Origin: Streptomyces sp. DG2A-72
GTDB taxonomy: Bacteria > Actinomycetota > Actinomycetes > Streptomycetales > Streptomycetaceae
NCBI RefSeq assembly: GCF_030499575.1
Contig: NZ_JASTLC010000001.1
Location: 3,062,001-3,126,000, forward strand
Direction of reading: 5' to 3'
Length of the DNA stretch: 64,000 nt
Shown: positions 24,545 to 32,294 of the stretch, piece after piece
How the letters are laid out: each line of letters starts with the position of its first letter
How positions within the stretch are numbered: position 1 is the first letter of the stretch
Made by a program: the position numbers and the translations under genes
Notes under the pieces: generated by a model
Told to the model about the DNA's origin: nothing
What the model saw: only the letters and a program-made list of their open reading frames with translations
Databases searched by the model: none

Positions 24545-24581
24545 GCTTGATTCAAGCGCCTGCATCATGTCAAGCGTTTGA
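24545..24581. promoter_or_regulatory. Two palindromes between SDR and MarR genes
   Basis: GCTTGATTCAAGC (24545-24557) has perfect 6-bp arms around T. TCAAGCGTTTGA (24570-24581) is a near-perfect 12-bp palindrome with the same TCAAGC half-site. Both lie in the 72-bp divergent intergenic region and are likely MarR operators. TTGACA on the minus strand inside the second site could be a -35 box for the SDR gene. Confidence 0.55.
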
Positions 24582-24609
24582 TGACTGACCAGTGTCGTAT
24601 TCTCGCCTT

Positions 24610-25122
24610 ATGACGCTGCATGACGAGGAGCCGGTCGGCGCCGACGCACTGGACCGGGTGACCTGGGCACTGCGGCGGGCGGAGTTGGCCGTGACAACCC
24701 TGAAGGAGCAGCGGTTGCGCTCGCTGGGCTTGGCGGCGGCACACTATTCCCTGCTCATCGCCGTCCACGTCGATCCCGGCCTGGCCGGAGCGGAACTGGC
24801 CCGCCGTCTGAACGTCACCCCGCAGGCGGTGGCCTCCCTGGTGGCCCGCCTGGAGGGCCGGGGCCTCCTGGAACGCCGGCCGCACCCGCGCCACCGTCAC
24901 GTGCAGGAACTCCACCTCACCGACACCGGCCGCGACGCCCTGCGCAAGGCCGACTCCGTGATCGCGGAGATCGAACAGCAGATCACCGAGAAGCTCGGCG
25001 CCAAGGACACCACCCAACTGCAGGCGCTCCTCGGCCAGGTGACCGACGCGATACAGCAGGTGCAACCGGCAGGCCCCCTCAGCCGACCGGTCACCTTGCG
25101 CAAAGACGGCACACCAGGGTGA
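24610..25122 (+). CDS. MarR-family transcriptional regulator
   Basis: 170 residues from ATG 24610 (the frame opens at 24592). The winged-helix core reads AGAELARRLNVTPQAVASLV, ARLEGRGLLERRPHPRHRHV (recognition helix and wing), LHLTDTGRDALRKADSVIAE. Nothing resembling a ribosome binding site precedes the ATG, so a leaderless mRNA is possible. Likely repressor of itself and the divergent SDR gene. Confidence 0.85.
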   Translation: MTLHDEEPVGADALDRVTWALRRAELAVTTLKEQRLRSLGLAAAHYSLLIAVHVDPGLAGAELARRLNVTPQAVASLVARLEGRGLLERRPHPRHRHVQELHLTDTGRDALRKADSVIAEIEQQITEKLGAKDTTQLQALLGQVTDAIQQVQPAGPLSRPVTLRKDGTPG

Positions 25123-25419
25123 CCGTGCGAGCAGCCGGCACGTCATGGCCTCACCACCTTGGACGAGGAAGCCCCGCGTCATCACCGAACCAGCCTGAAC
25201 CTGTCGCGGCATTCGCACACGGCCTCGGCTCTTGCCAGAGGTGCTGGTCACCTGCGCACGACGGGTGAGCGATGCGTGAGCGGACGACGTGAGACGAGAC
25301 GCCACACGTCAGCCCCTCTCCCTCTGCCGTGATGGACCGCGTCGTACATCGCGCCGTGCCTGCGCCGGTGTTGGGCCGTGAGAGTCAGCTCGACCATTCC
25401 TCATCTGTTGCTGTCTTGA
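25123..25419. other. Intergenic stretch between convergent genes
   Basis: Just under 300 bp separating the MarR stop from the end of the amidohydrolase gene. I see no gene and no strong terminator hairpin. Confidence 0.4.
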
Positions 25420-26544
25420 TCAGAGGTTCAGCAGGTGTGCCGCGTTGCGGTGTGCGATGCGTTTGAGGTCGGCGCGGGAGAACGGCGCTGTGCGGAGGAA
25501 CTCGACTGCCTCTGCCGTTGATTCGTAGGGGTAGTCGACGGCGAACAGCAGCCGGTCGGCGCCGATGGCCTGGACGGCTCCGAGGAGGGCCGCGTGGGAG
25601 AAGACGCCGCTGGTGGTCGCGTAGAGGTTGTGCCGCAGGTAGTGGGAGGGCAGGTGTCGTGGCCTGCCCTTGGGGTCGGCCTGGTGGTAGCGGCTGTCGA
25701 GCCGGGCCAGCTGGAAGGGCAGCAGTTCTCCCATGTGCCCCAGCGTCACGGAGGCCCCGGGGAACTCGTCGAACACTCCGCCGTAGATCAGGCGAAGTGC
25801 GTGGGCGCCGACCTGCGCTGTCCATCCCCAGGACGGCCCGCTCAGCACGGGATGCCCCTGGAACACCCGCCACTGATCGGCGGGGAAGAGCGCGGGATGG
25901 AGGTAGAGCGTCACGCCGAGCCGTTCGAGTTCGGCCCACACCGGCCGGAACCGCGGCTCGTCGAGGTAGTGGCCCTGAACGTGGTCGTTGTGCAGGACCC
26001 CCTTGAGGCCCAGTTGCTCCACCGCCCGGCGCAGCTCGACCACGGCGGCCTGCGGGTCCTGCAACGGCAGGGCGGCGAATCCGGCGAACCGTGTCGGGTG
26101 GGCGGCGACCACTTCGGCCAGGCGGTCGTTGACCCGGCGGGCCGTGGCCACGGCCTCGGAGGGGTCCTCGATGGCCTCCACACCGGGTGAGGTGAGCGAC
26201 AGGACCTGCATGTCCACCCCATGCTGGTCCATGTCCGCCAGCCGCAACTCCGTGAAGTCGGCGAGCCGGCGCCCCCACTCCTCTCCCCAGCCGGGAGGCA
26301 TCCGGGCCTCGCCCGGCCACGGGATCAGCTCCGGAACGGAGAACGCCTCTTCGACCGCGATCACCTTCATGCCACGCCCCGGGCCGCCGGCGGCGGTCCC
26401 GGCCGACGTGGAGGTAGCGGCCTGGGCGGCGGCGGGCGGGACCGCGAGGGCTGCCGTGCCGGCGGTGGCACCGGCCGCGGCGGCCAGCAGACGCCGCCGC
26501 GAGGCGCCCGCGGTGAGGGGGGATACAGACGATCCTGTCGTCAT
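25420..26544 (-). CDS. Secreted (Tat) amidohydrolase-2 family protein
   Basis: 374 residues from ATG 26544, preceded by AAAGGCAGGACG. The N-terminus is a twin-arginine signal (GASRRRLLAAAAGATAG, then ALAVPPAAAQA). The mature part is an amidohydrolase TIM barrel of the aminocarboxymuconate-semialdehyde/dihydroxybenzoate decarboxylase type: VIAVEEAFSVPE, GVLHNDHVQG, LYLHPALFP, ASVTLGHMGELLPF, LFAVDYPYES and AHRNAAHLLNL. Metal-ligand His/Asp positions appear present, although the usual N-terminal HxH reads VEEAF, as in some decarboxylases. The substrate is unknown. It is divergent from a MarR gene with a strong palindromic operator. Confidence 0.8.
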   Translation of the reverse strand: MTTGSSVSPLTAGASRRRLLAAAAGATAGTAALAVPPAAAQAATSTSAGTAAGGPGRGMKVIAVEEAFSVPELIPWPGEARMPPGWGEEWGRRLADFTELRLADMDQHGVDMQVLSLTSPGVEAIEDPSEAVATARRVNDRLAEVVAAHPTRFAGFAALPLQDPQAAVVELRRAVEQLGLKGVLHNDHVQGHYLDEPRFRPVWAELERLGVTLYLHPALFPADQWRVFQGHPVLSGPSWGWTAQVGAHALRLIYGGVFDEFPGASVTLGHMGELLPFQLARLDSRYHQADPKGRPRHLPSHYLRHNLYATTSGVFSHAALLGAVQAIGADRLLFAVDYPYESTAEAVEFLRTAPFSRADLKRIAHRNAAHLLNL

Positions 26545-26614
26545 CGTCCTGCCTTTCCATCGGTCTACGGGAATCAGGGAGGTGAGGTCGGGGGTGGGGC
26601 TCGACCGAGCTCCA

Positions 26615-26648
26615 CCATTAGGTAACCTAATCATAGGCTACCTAATGG
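26615..26648. promoter_or_regulatory. 34-bp compound palindrome, MarR operator candidate
   Basis: Outer arms CCATTAGGTA (26615-26624) and TACCTAATGG (26639-26648) are exact complements. Inside, TTAGGTAACCTAA (26618-26630) is itself a perfect 13-bp palindrome, and ATAGGCTACCTAA is a second, slightly degenerate copy. The block is AT-rich and sits between the amidohydrolase and MarR starts; two adjacent dimer sites would repress both promoters. Regulatory function is inferred from position. Confidence 0.7.
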
Positions 26649-26751
26649 AAGGTGATCTGGGAAGCTCCGGTGACGCTGGACACCTGACCTGACCGGCTTA
26701 CGATCGGCAGACCGCGCCGAACCGCCCGCCTCACCGCGAAAGCAGAGCCAC

Positions 26752-27228
26752 ATGCCCTCCTCCCCCTCTGAATCCGAGCCGCTCATCCGGCTGCTGTGGC
26801 GCGCACACAACTGGTTCCGAGCCGCCCTCACCACCGCGTTCGAGAACCAGGAAGACGGGACGGCCGTCAGTGCGGCACACGTGACCCTGCTCAGTCAGCT
26901 CCCGTCAGAGGGAGCGAGCATCGCCGAGCTGGCCCGGCGTCTGGGCGTCAGCGCCCCGACCGCACACCAGTGGGTCCATGAACTTGTCGCCCTGGGCGTG
27001 GTGACCGTGGAGAGCGATCCGCACTCCGCCCGGTCGAAGCTCGTACTCCTCACGGCGGCCGGTGCTCGGCGCCGCGCGGAGACGATGCAGATCCTGGCCG
27101 GGCTCGAAGCCGCGCTCGCCGAACGCGTCGGCGCGGATACCGTCACCGCACTACGGGCCGCACTGGAGGAATCGTGGGGATCTCCGGAATCGGTGGCGGC
27201 GAACCTCCCCGGCCTTTCCACCCCGTGA
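26752..27228 (+). CDS. MarR-family transcriptional regulator
   Basis: 158 residues from ATG 26752. The winged helix reads SAAHVTLLSQLPSEGASIAE, LARRLGVSAPTAHQWVHELV, LGVVTVESDPHSARSKLVLL. The dimerisation helices (WRAHNWFRAALTTAFENQED and RRRAETMQILAGLEAALAER) flank it. Divergent from the secreted amidohydrolase and probably its repressor through the 26615-26648 palindrome. Confidence 0.85.
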   Translation: MPSSPSESEPLIRLLWRAHNWFRAALTTAFENQEDGTAVSAAHVTLLSQLPSEGASIAELARRLGVSAPTAHQWVHELVALGVVTVESDPHSARSKLVLLTAAGARRRAETMQILAGLEAALAERVGADTVTALRAALEESWGSPESVAANLPGLSTP

Positions 27229-27233
27229 CGCTG

Positions 27234-27492
27234 ATGACTCCCGGGCGCAGTGGCCAGTCCCTACCCGCTCCCGCCACGGTCAGCGCCGACGCCGGCCGGC
27301 CAAGTTCCACGCCGCCAAGGGGTACGACTACGACCACCCGCGTCGTTGGCCTCCGCAACGCGGCGTCACCGCAAGGTCATGGAGTTCTTGAGCCGCCTGG
27401 GCCGCCACCACTGGACAATCGAACGCACCGCCTCTGGCCGGCCGGATGCCGCCGCCCGCACCCTCGTCTGCTTCCATTGGCTCACCAAATGA
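27234..27492 (+). pseudogene. Second IS5-type transposase remnant
   Basis: One frame gives TRSRHGQRRRRPAKFHAAKG, YDYDHPRRWPPQRGV (27260-27360). The next frame gives RRHRKVMEFLSRLGRHHWTI, ERT, then an abrupt join to RTLVCFHWLTK and stop at 27492. As in the copy at 23440-23636, the stretch between WTIERT and the terminal LVCFHRLTK is deleted. The start is missing and there is at least one frameshift. Inactive. Confidence 0.7.
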
Positions 27493-27514
27493 GATGACTT
27501 CTAATATCAAGGCG

Positions 27515-27943
27515 ATGAAGAGCCGGGCGCAGGACGCGACCCGCGGCACGCGGTGGACCGCGCGGATCGCGGCGCTCTGCCCTGCCTTCGCCGTACTGCT
27601 CTCCGCACTGGTGCTCTGCCTGGGCCTCGTGACGCACGGTCAGAGCGCCCCGGCCGACGCCTCGATGACGACGGTGTCCACCGCCGCGACGGGCTCCCCT
27701 GCCGAGCAACACCTCGCGGCGCCCGCCGAGCACGCCTCCGACTGCCCCTACGACGACATGCGCTGCCACCGGGCCGTCGACGCCGTACGAGCCGTGCTCG
27801 CCGCTCCCGCCCACCCCCTCCCGGCGATCCTCCCCCGCTCGCCGGACCTGCCCCGACCGCCGGACACCGCCCGGCGCATCGCCGGGCCCACGCCGGCCTG
27901 TCGCGCTCCTGATCTCCACGTCCTCCAGGTGCAGCGGACGTAG
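27515..27943 (+). CDS. Small membrane/secreted protein upstream of DUF3105 gene
   Basis: 142 residues from ATG 27515 with CAAGG just upstream (ATG 27494 also in frame). It has a basic N-terminus, one membrane helix (FAVLLSALVLCLGLVTH), then an extracellular part with CPYDDMRCHRAVDAVRAVLA and a Pro-rich end. This type of protein commonly precedes DUF3105 genes in Streptomyces, but I know no function. A paired-Cys segment might bind metal or form a disulfide (speculative). Confidence 0.65.
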   Translation: MKSRAQDATRGTRWTARIAALCPAFAVLLSALVLCLGLVTHGQSAPADASMTTVSTAATGSPAEQHLAAPAEHASDCPYDDMRCHRAVDAVRAVLAAPAHPLPAILPRSPDLPRPPDTARRIAGPTPACRAPDLHVLQVQRT

Positions 27944-28049
27944 ACGAACACCCAGGGCCCGGTACGCACGTGTACACACCGGCCCAGCGGCGTACGTCCA
28001 TCCACCCCTGCACTCACCGCCGTTCGGCGGGGACGAGGAACACACAGCC

Positions 28050-28706
28050 ATGAGCAGAACCAGCAAGAAGGCCGCCACCCAGGCACGGCGGGCCCGAATA
28101 GAGGAGATGCGCCGCGCCGACCAGGCTCGCGAGCGCCGCAACAAGATCATCACCATCACGCTCAGCACGGTCATCGTCGCCGGACTGATCGGCTGGGGCG
28201 GATACGCCCTCAACAAGGCCGACGAGAAGGACGAGCAGCAGGCCGCCGCGGCGAAGAAGCCCGTACGCGGCGAGCGGACCTGGGCGAAGAAGGAGCTCAC
28301 CCAGAACCACGTCGAAGGCACCGTCGACTACCCGATGGACCCACCCGTCGGCGGCGACCACCACCAGGCCTGGATGACCTGCGACGGCACGGTCTACACC
28401 AAGCCCGTCCCGAACGAGAACGCCGTGCACTCCCTGGAGCACGGCGCGGTCTGGGTGACGTACAACGACAAGGCCGCCGACGCCGACATCAAGACCCTCG
28501 GCGACAAGGTCTCCCGGACCCCCTACACCCTGATGAGCCCGAACGACGACCAGTCCGGGCCCATCATGCTGTCGGCCTGGGGCCGCCAGCTCAGCGTGGA
28601 CAAGGCGTCCGACCCGAGGGTGGAGCAGTTCTTCACCAAGTACGTCCAGGGTGCGCAGACCCCCGAGCCGGGCGCCGCCTGCAGCGGGGGCCTGACCGGG
28701 GCGTAA
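28050..28706 (+). CDS. DUF3105-domain membrane-anchored protein
   Basis: 218 residues from ATG 28050. It has a basic N-terminus (SRTSKKAATQARRARIEEMR), a membrane helix (IITITLSTVIVAGLIGWGGY), then the extracellular DUF3105 domain with VDYPMDPPVGGDHHQAWMTC, NENAVHSLEHGAVWVTYND and SAWGRQLSVDKASDPRVEQF. The conserved GGDHHxxW and SLEHGAVW His residues look like a metal site. In many Streptomyces it pairs with a DUF305 gene, not found here; the 205 bp downstream hold no supported gene. Confidence 0.85.
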   Translation: MSRTSKKAATQARRARIEEMRRADQARERRNKIITITLSTVIVAGLIGWGGYALNKADEKDEQQAAAAKKPVRGERTWAKKELTQNHVEGTVDYPMDPPVGGDHHQAWMTCDGTVYTKPVPNENAVHSLEHGAVWVTYNDKAADADIKTLGDKVSRTPYTLMSPNDDQSGPIMLSAWGRQLSVDKASDPRVEQFFTKYVQGAQTPEPGAACSGGLTGA

Positions 28707-28911
28707 GGGGCGGATTGATGAGCGACCGTGCCGCGTGATCACGTGACCGGGCGTGCCGGGACGGGCCGGCCCAGTCGCACGGGGACGTGCGCGCGGGCCG
28801 GCCTGTTCGCCGTGCTCGGCACCCTGCTCGCGGTGAAGCGCCGTGCCTCGTCACCGGAGAGCTGACACGCACACGCCACGCCGGTCGGCCCGATTCCGTA
28901 CGCGCCCCCGC

Positions 28912-29421
28912 CTACGAACCGGTAGTCGGTCCCGTGCCCCGCAGTTCCCGAACGGTTCCGCCGATCTTGTCCCGGACCCCCTCCAGCATCTCCGGCTTCG
29001 CACTGACGACCCAGCGCTGGCCGACCAGGTACTTGCCGCCGTAGACCGCGGCGGAGTCCAGCCAGGCCTGGGTGTACTTCTCCTCGGGGAAGGTGGTGAT
29101 GAGGTAGTCGACCTCCTTCGTGTGGCACACACCCTGGCGCAGCTCCTCCGCCTCGATGCGGATCTTGGGCTTGCACCCGGTCAGGGAGGCGATCACCTCG
29201 ACCTTCGCCGGCGCCTCGACACCGGCCTCCGGAGCGGCCGACATCTCCGACGGCTTCATGTCCGCCGACGCGTCCCCCTCACCGCCACTGCACGCCGCGA
29301 CCAGGAAAAGAACGGCAAGGCTCGCGACCGGCGCGGCGGCGCGCAACAGGCGGGCGGCGGGCGGTCCGTGCCCGGTACTTCCTCGCGCGGGCCCCCGTGA
29401 CTCCTCGGGTAGGTGTGGCAC
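28912..29421 (-). CDS. Putative lipoprotein of unknown function
   Basis: 169 residues from GTG 29421, which has GGAGAGG four bases upstream. A lipobox, LVAAC (ASLAVLFLVAACSGG), follows an unusually long N-terminal region of about 40 residues. The mature part has EAPAKVEVIASLTGCKPKIR, EAEELRQGVCHTKEVDYLIT and TFPEEKYTQAWLDSAAVYGG, with a likely disulfide between the two Cys. I recognise no family by name. It is convergent with the DUF3105 gene. Confidence 0.7.
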   Translation of the reverse strand: MPHLPEESRGPARGSTGHGPPAARLLRAAAPVASLAVLFLVAACSGGEGDASADMKPSEMSAAPEAGVEAPAKVEVIASLTGCKPKIRIEAEELRQGVCHTKEVDYLITTFPEEKYTQAWLDSAAVYGGKYLVGQRWVVSAKPEMLEGVRDKIGGTVRELRGTGPTTGS

Positions 29422-29503
29422 GAACCTCTCCGTCTCCGTACTGCTCCTGCCGCGGCAGCGGCCAGGCCTACGACGAGAGGTACGGGTGTCCGCCGGCGGC
29501 TGT

Positions 29504-30159
29504 TCACCGGGCACACCGCATGTGCGGCCGCCCTTCCGGATCGGTGACCGGCACGGCCTGCGTGTCGGTACGGTTCATGCGGTCCAGCAGCGGACCGAGT
29601 CGCTGGTCGGCACGGACGGTCGTGGGTCCCGGCCGCATGGCCTCCCCCGCGGTGCCGTCGGTCCGGACGGCCACGTCCTTGTGCGGGAGGAGGCCGAGGA
29701 CGAACGACCTCTTCGGCGTCGACCACCACGCACCAGCGCCGGTCCGTCTCGTCCAGCATCGCCAGTACCTCGTCCAGCGGCTGGTCGGCGGTGCAGGTCA
29801 GGACGTTGCGGACAGGTCAGGACGTTGCGGTCGGCCGGCTCGCCGGCCAGTGGCACCTCGGACAGCCGCCCCTCGTAGGACAGGCCCGCGGCGAGTCAGT
29901 CGGCCTTGCCGAGGACGTGGTCGTAGACCTGCTCAAAGCCCAGTTGCTCCAGCCGGGTGGCGGCCCGTGGGCTCAGGTCGCACAGCTGGTCGGCGCAGTA
30001 GACGATCACCGGCCGGGAGGTGTCCAGCTGTTTCGGGGCCTGCTCGTACGACTTGCGGGGCAGCACCTCGACGAGCTGGGCCATCTCCTGTCCGGTGAGG
30101 CGGAACACTTCCCGGCGGTCGAAGAGCCGGGCCGGCACGAGTCTCACCTCCTCCTTCAT
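29504..30159 (-). pseudogene. Broken rhodanese-CBS fusion gene
   Basis: From ATG 30159 the rhodanese part is intact (VPARLFDRREVFRLTGQEMA; DTSRPVIVYCADQLCDLSPR AATRL; YDHVLGKAD) up to a TGA at about 29898, where relatives have Trp (KxDWLAxGL). Beyond the stop the same frame continues LAAGLSYEGRLSEVPLAGEP. Then an 18-19-bp tandem duplication (29794-29812 / 29813-29830) shifts the frame into CBS sequence (TADQPLDEVLAMLDETDRRW, CVVVDAEEV), and another shift near 29705 gives LGLLPHKDVAVRTDG, ending at 29504. At least three lesions: a pseudogene, although a 73-residue-plus rhodanese fragment could still be made. Confidence 0.75.
29794..29830. repeat. 18-19-bp tandem duplication inside the rhodanese-CBS gene
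   Basis: CAGGTCAGGACGTTGCGG occurs twice head to tail (29794-29811 and 29813-29830) with one extra base between. It encodes RNVLTC twice and breaks the reading frame. Replication slippage is the simplest explanation. Confidence 0.85.
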
Positions 30160-30170
30160 CGCCGCGGCCG

Positions 30171-30857
30171 TCAGCCGGACCGCAGGTGCGCGTCGATCCA
30201 TTCCTGGGTCACCTCGGCGGCCCGGTCCAGGGCGTCCGAGTCGTCGAACCGGTGAGAAGCGGTTCGCACCTCACGCACGGAGTGGGGAGCCGGTACTCGA
30301 TCGGCCAGTTCCCGTGTCGCCTCCAGCCGGTCGGCCGCCTGCCGGATCGCCGGCACCGCCTCAGGGGTGTGTCCGCCGGTGACGAACAGCACCGGCGTGC
30401 GGACCCGGTCCAGGACCTCGTCCGCCAGTTCCGGCTGCCCGGCCCAGGAGATCACCGTCAGCACCCGGTCCGGCAGATCCGCCGCCGCCCGCAACGCCAC
30501 AGCCGCCTCCGCGCCCGCGGCGAACAGGACCACCGGCAGCGCCCGGGTGTCACTTTGGGCCTTGAGCCAGTCCACCGCGGCCACCAGGCGGCGACCCAGC
30601 CTCTCCAAGTCGACGGGCTGCCCCTGCACCAGCTCAGCGCGGCGGGCCTCCGTCTCGCTGAACATGTCCATCGAGAGCGTGCCGAATCCAGCCCGCTGCA
30701 GTTCGCCGGCGAGTGCCTGGATACGAGGGTGGCTCCGAGGCGTGTGGACGCCGTGCGCGAACAGCACCACGGCGCGCGCCCCTTCGGGCACCACGAAGTC
30801 GCCGGGGAGCGTGAGCCGGTCGGCGGGCACCGCCACCACGTCGGAGATCACGGACAT
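30171..30857 (-). CDS. Dienelactone hydrolase-like alpha/beta protein, nucleophile missing
   Basis: 228 residues from ATG 30857 (GTG 30860 possible). The fold is visible: LTLPGDFVVPEGARAVVLFA, HGVHTPRSHPRIQALAGELQ, GFGTLSMDMF, LPVVLFAAGAEAAVALRAAA, VISWAGQPELA, TPVLFVTGGHTPE and VPAPHSVREVRTASHRFDD. Relatives carry FGASTGAAAAL at the nucleophile elbow; here FAAGAEAAVAL has no Ser, so it is probably inactive or reassigned. It lies between a phosphoribosyltransferase gene and the broken rhodanese gene; in relatives this domain is often fused to the phosphoribosyltransferase. Confidence 0.75.
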   Translation of the reverse strand: MSVISDVVAVPADRLTLPGDFVVPEGARAVVLFAHGVHTPRSHPRIQALAGELQRAGFGTLSMDMFSETEARRAELVQGQPVDLERLGRRLVAAVDWLKAQSDTRALPVVLFAAGAEAAVALRAAADLPDRVLTVISWAGQPELADEVLDRVRTPVLFVTGGHTPEAVPAIRQAADRLEATRELADRVPAPHSVREVRTASHRFDDSDALDRAAEVTQEWIDAHLRSG

Positions 30858-31035
30858 CACCTGCTTCCAAGCTGTCGGGGCGTTGGGCCGACTGCCCTCC
30901 CGGTCCCCCAGACCGTGTACCCAGCCCCGGAAGACCCATTTGTGCTCGCGCGTACCCGCGCGGCCACGCGGCCCCGCCCCATGTCCGCCGCGTCGACGCG
31001 CCGCGCCACACCGACGCTCCCGGTTGCGGGACCGA

Positions 31036-31698
31036 TCAGCTCCTGCTTGCCGAGGCACCGTGCTCGCGCAGTCTTTGCATGGCCTCATCGTCGCTGACCT
31101 GGTCGAAGTCGTCGTACAACTGTCCGACTGCGTGGAAGTCCGACGGGTGGTGCAGACAGACGACGTCGTCGGCTTCCGAGCGCATCGCCACGGCGGTGTC
31201 GGGAGCGCAGACGGGGACAGCGAGGACCAGCCGTGCCGGGTCCTGGCGGGCCAGGTGGCGCAGGGCGGCGCGTGCGGTGGCGCCGGTGGCGAGCCCGTCA
31301 TCGATGAGGATCACAGCCCGGTCCTCGAGTTCGGGCCTGGGGCGGTCACCTCGGTACCGCTGTTCCCGACGGTGCGGTTCGGTGCGCTCGCGGGCTACGT
31401 CCGGGGCGAGCCGGTCCTCGGTCAGGCCGAGCATGTCCAGTGAGCGCCGGTCGAACAGCGGGGGATCGTCAGCCACGATCGCGCCGATGCCTGTCTCCGG
31501 GTGACCCGGGACGCCGATCTTCCGCGCGACCAGCACATCCAGCGGTGCCTTGAGGGCTCGGGCCACCTCGGCCGCCACCGGAACGCCGCCTCGCGGCAGC
31601 GCCAGTACAACGGGGTCGACCAGGTCACCGCCGGCTGCCCACTCCATCAGCCGGCCCGCGAGTTCCTGGCCGGCGTCGCGGCGGTCACGGAATCGCAT
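31036..31698 (-). CDS. Phosphoribosyltransferase-family protein
   Basis: 220 residues from ATG 31698 (GTG 31704 possible). The core reads RFRDRRDAGQELAGRLMEWA, VVLALPRGGVPVAAEVARAL, LDVLVARKIGVPGHPETGIG, and the PRPP loop VILIDDGLATGATARAAL, followed by LVLAVPVCAPDTA. This actinobacterial type is often fused to or next to a dienelactone-hydrolase domain, as the adjacent gene is here. The base or substrate is unknown, and it is not clearly apt/hpt/pyrE. Confidence 0.85.
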   Translation of the reverse strand: MRFRDRRDAGQELAGRLMEWAAGGDLVDPVVLALPRGGVPVAAEVARALKAPLDVLVARKIGVPGHPETGIGAIVADDPPLFDRRSLDMLGLTEDRLAPDVARERTEPHRREQRYRGDRPRPELEDRAVILIDDGLATGATARAALRHLARQDPARLVLAVPVCAPDTAVAMRSEADDVVCLHHPSDFHAVGQLYDDFDQVSDDEAMQRLREHGASASRS

Positions 31699-31711
31699 GA
31701 TCACGGCCCGG

Positions 31712-31860
31712 TCAGGACTTGGTGTCCGGCTCGTTCCGGCGCGTCTCGTACTGCTTGTGCCCGTTGGGGCAGGAGGGGATCTTGTCGCCCTGCTTCACCT
31801 GGACCTTCTCGCTGCAACTGGCGCAGTAGCGGTCCGGCTGCCAGTGGGCCCACCTCCCGC
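31712..31860 (-). pseudogene. 5'-truncated small zinc-ribbon protein gene
   Basis: The minus strand reads GRWAHWQPDRYCASCSEKVQ, VKQGDKIPSCPNGHKQYETR, RNEPDTKS and stop at 31712. CxxC and CxNGH make a zinc-ribbon pair. Upstream in frame there is a TAA at about 31873 with no start codon between, so the N-terminus is missing. It is possibly a casualty of rearrangement at the edge of the tRNA-bounded segment. Confidence 0.55.
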
Positions 31861-32179
31861 GTCTACTGGGCGATGACCCACGTTATGGTCGCCACCGACC
31901 TCGAGCACCTCGCGACCACCCGGAAGACCGTCACCGCCCTCGTCGACCGAATCCTCTGCCGCCCAAAACGTCGAAGGCACCCGCGCCAAGCTGAAACGCC
32001 TGGCCAAACCGTGGCCTCACGACCAGCAGTCCCGCCCCAACCTCAGAACTCAGTCTCCCGGCCACTTCCCGGTACCGGCGGTCTTGTCAGCTCCGCGTCT
32101 GCGGATTCAGTCCGCTGAGGCGAAGTTGACGTTCCAACACCCTAAAAGGAACGTTTCTGCACGTCAGGGCAAGTCTATG
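31861..32179. other. Stretch left of attL without a recognisable gene
   Basis: Open frames run through it, but none gives a family I know. It holds an inverted repeat, ACGTTCC (32129-32135) and GGAACGT (32148-32154), around a 12-nt AT-rich loop just before the tRNA-derived repeat. This could be a terminator or a recombinase-associated repeat. Confidence 0.4.
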
Positions 32180-32225
32180 GTGGGGCGGGTGGGACTCGAA
32201 CCCACGGCCGACGGATTATGAGTCC
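32180..32225. mobile_element. attL: 46-bp tRNA-derived direct repeat, left copy
   Basis: 46 bases are identical to 44843-44888, covering the 3' half of the CAU-anticodon tRNA from the acceptor end through the anticodon (minus-strand sense). Identity ends after GAGTCC, where the real tRNA continues GCTGCTC but this copy goes to TTTTGGGG. A partial tRNA 3' end repeated 12.7 kb from the intact gene is the hallmark of site-specific integration into a tRNA gene. Confidence 0.85.
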
Positions 32226-32294
32226 TTTTGGGGATCTTGGCGGCCCTTGTCCATCTACGCTCATGATGGCCGTCTTCCCAGGTCAGATAGGGTT

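Noticed and set aside
28741..28866. Short plus-strand frame with a hydrophobic stretch (RAGLFAVLGTLLAV) after the DUF3105 gene
   Set aside because: Only 41 codons, no ribosome binding site and no recognisable family; might be debris of a DUF305 gene but the evidence is too thin.
32180..32225. A second functional tRNA gene at the left repeat
   Set aside because: Only the 3' part exists; D arm and 5' acceptor strand are missing.
31501..32226. Plus-strand frames ending in VGRVGLEPTADGL around the left tRNA repeat
   Set aside because: VGRVGLEPTADGL is the well-known false translation of a tRNA 3' end in reverse; it marks attL, not a protein.
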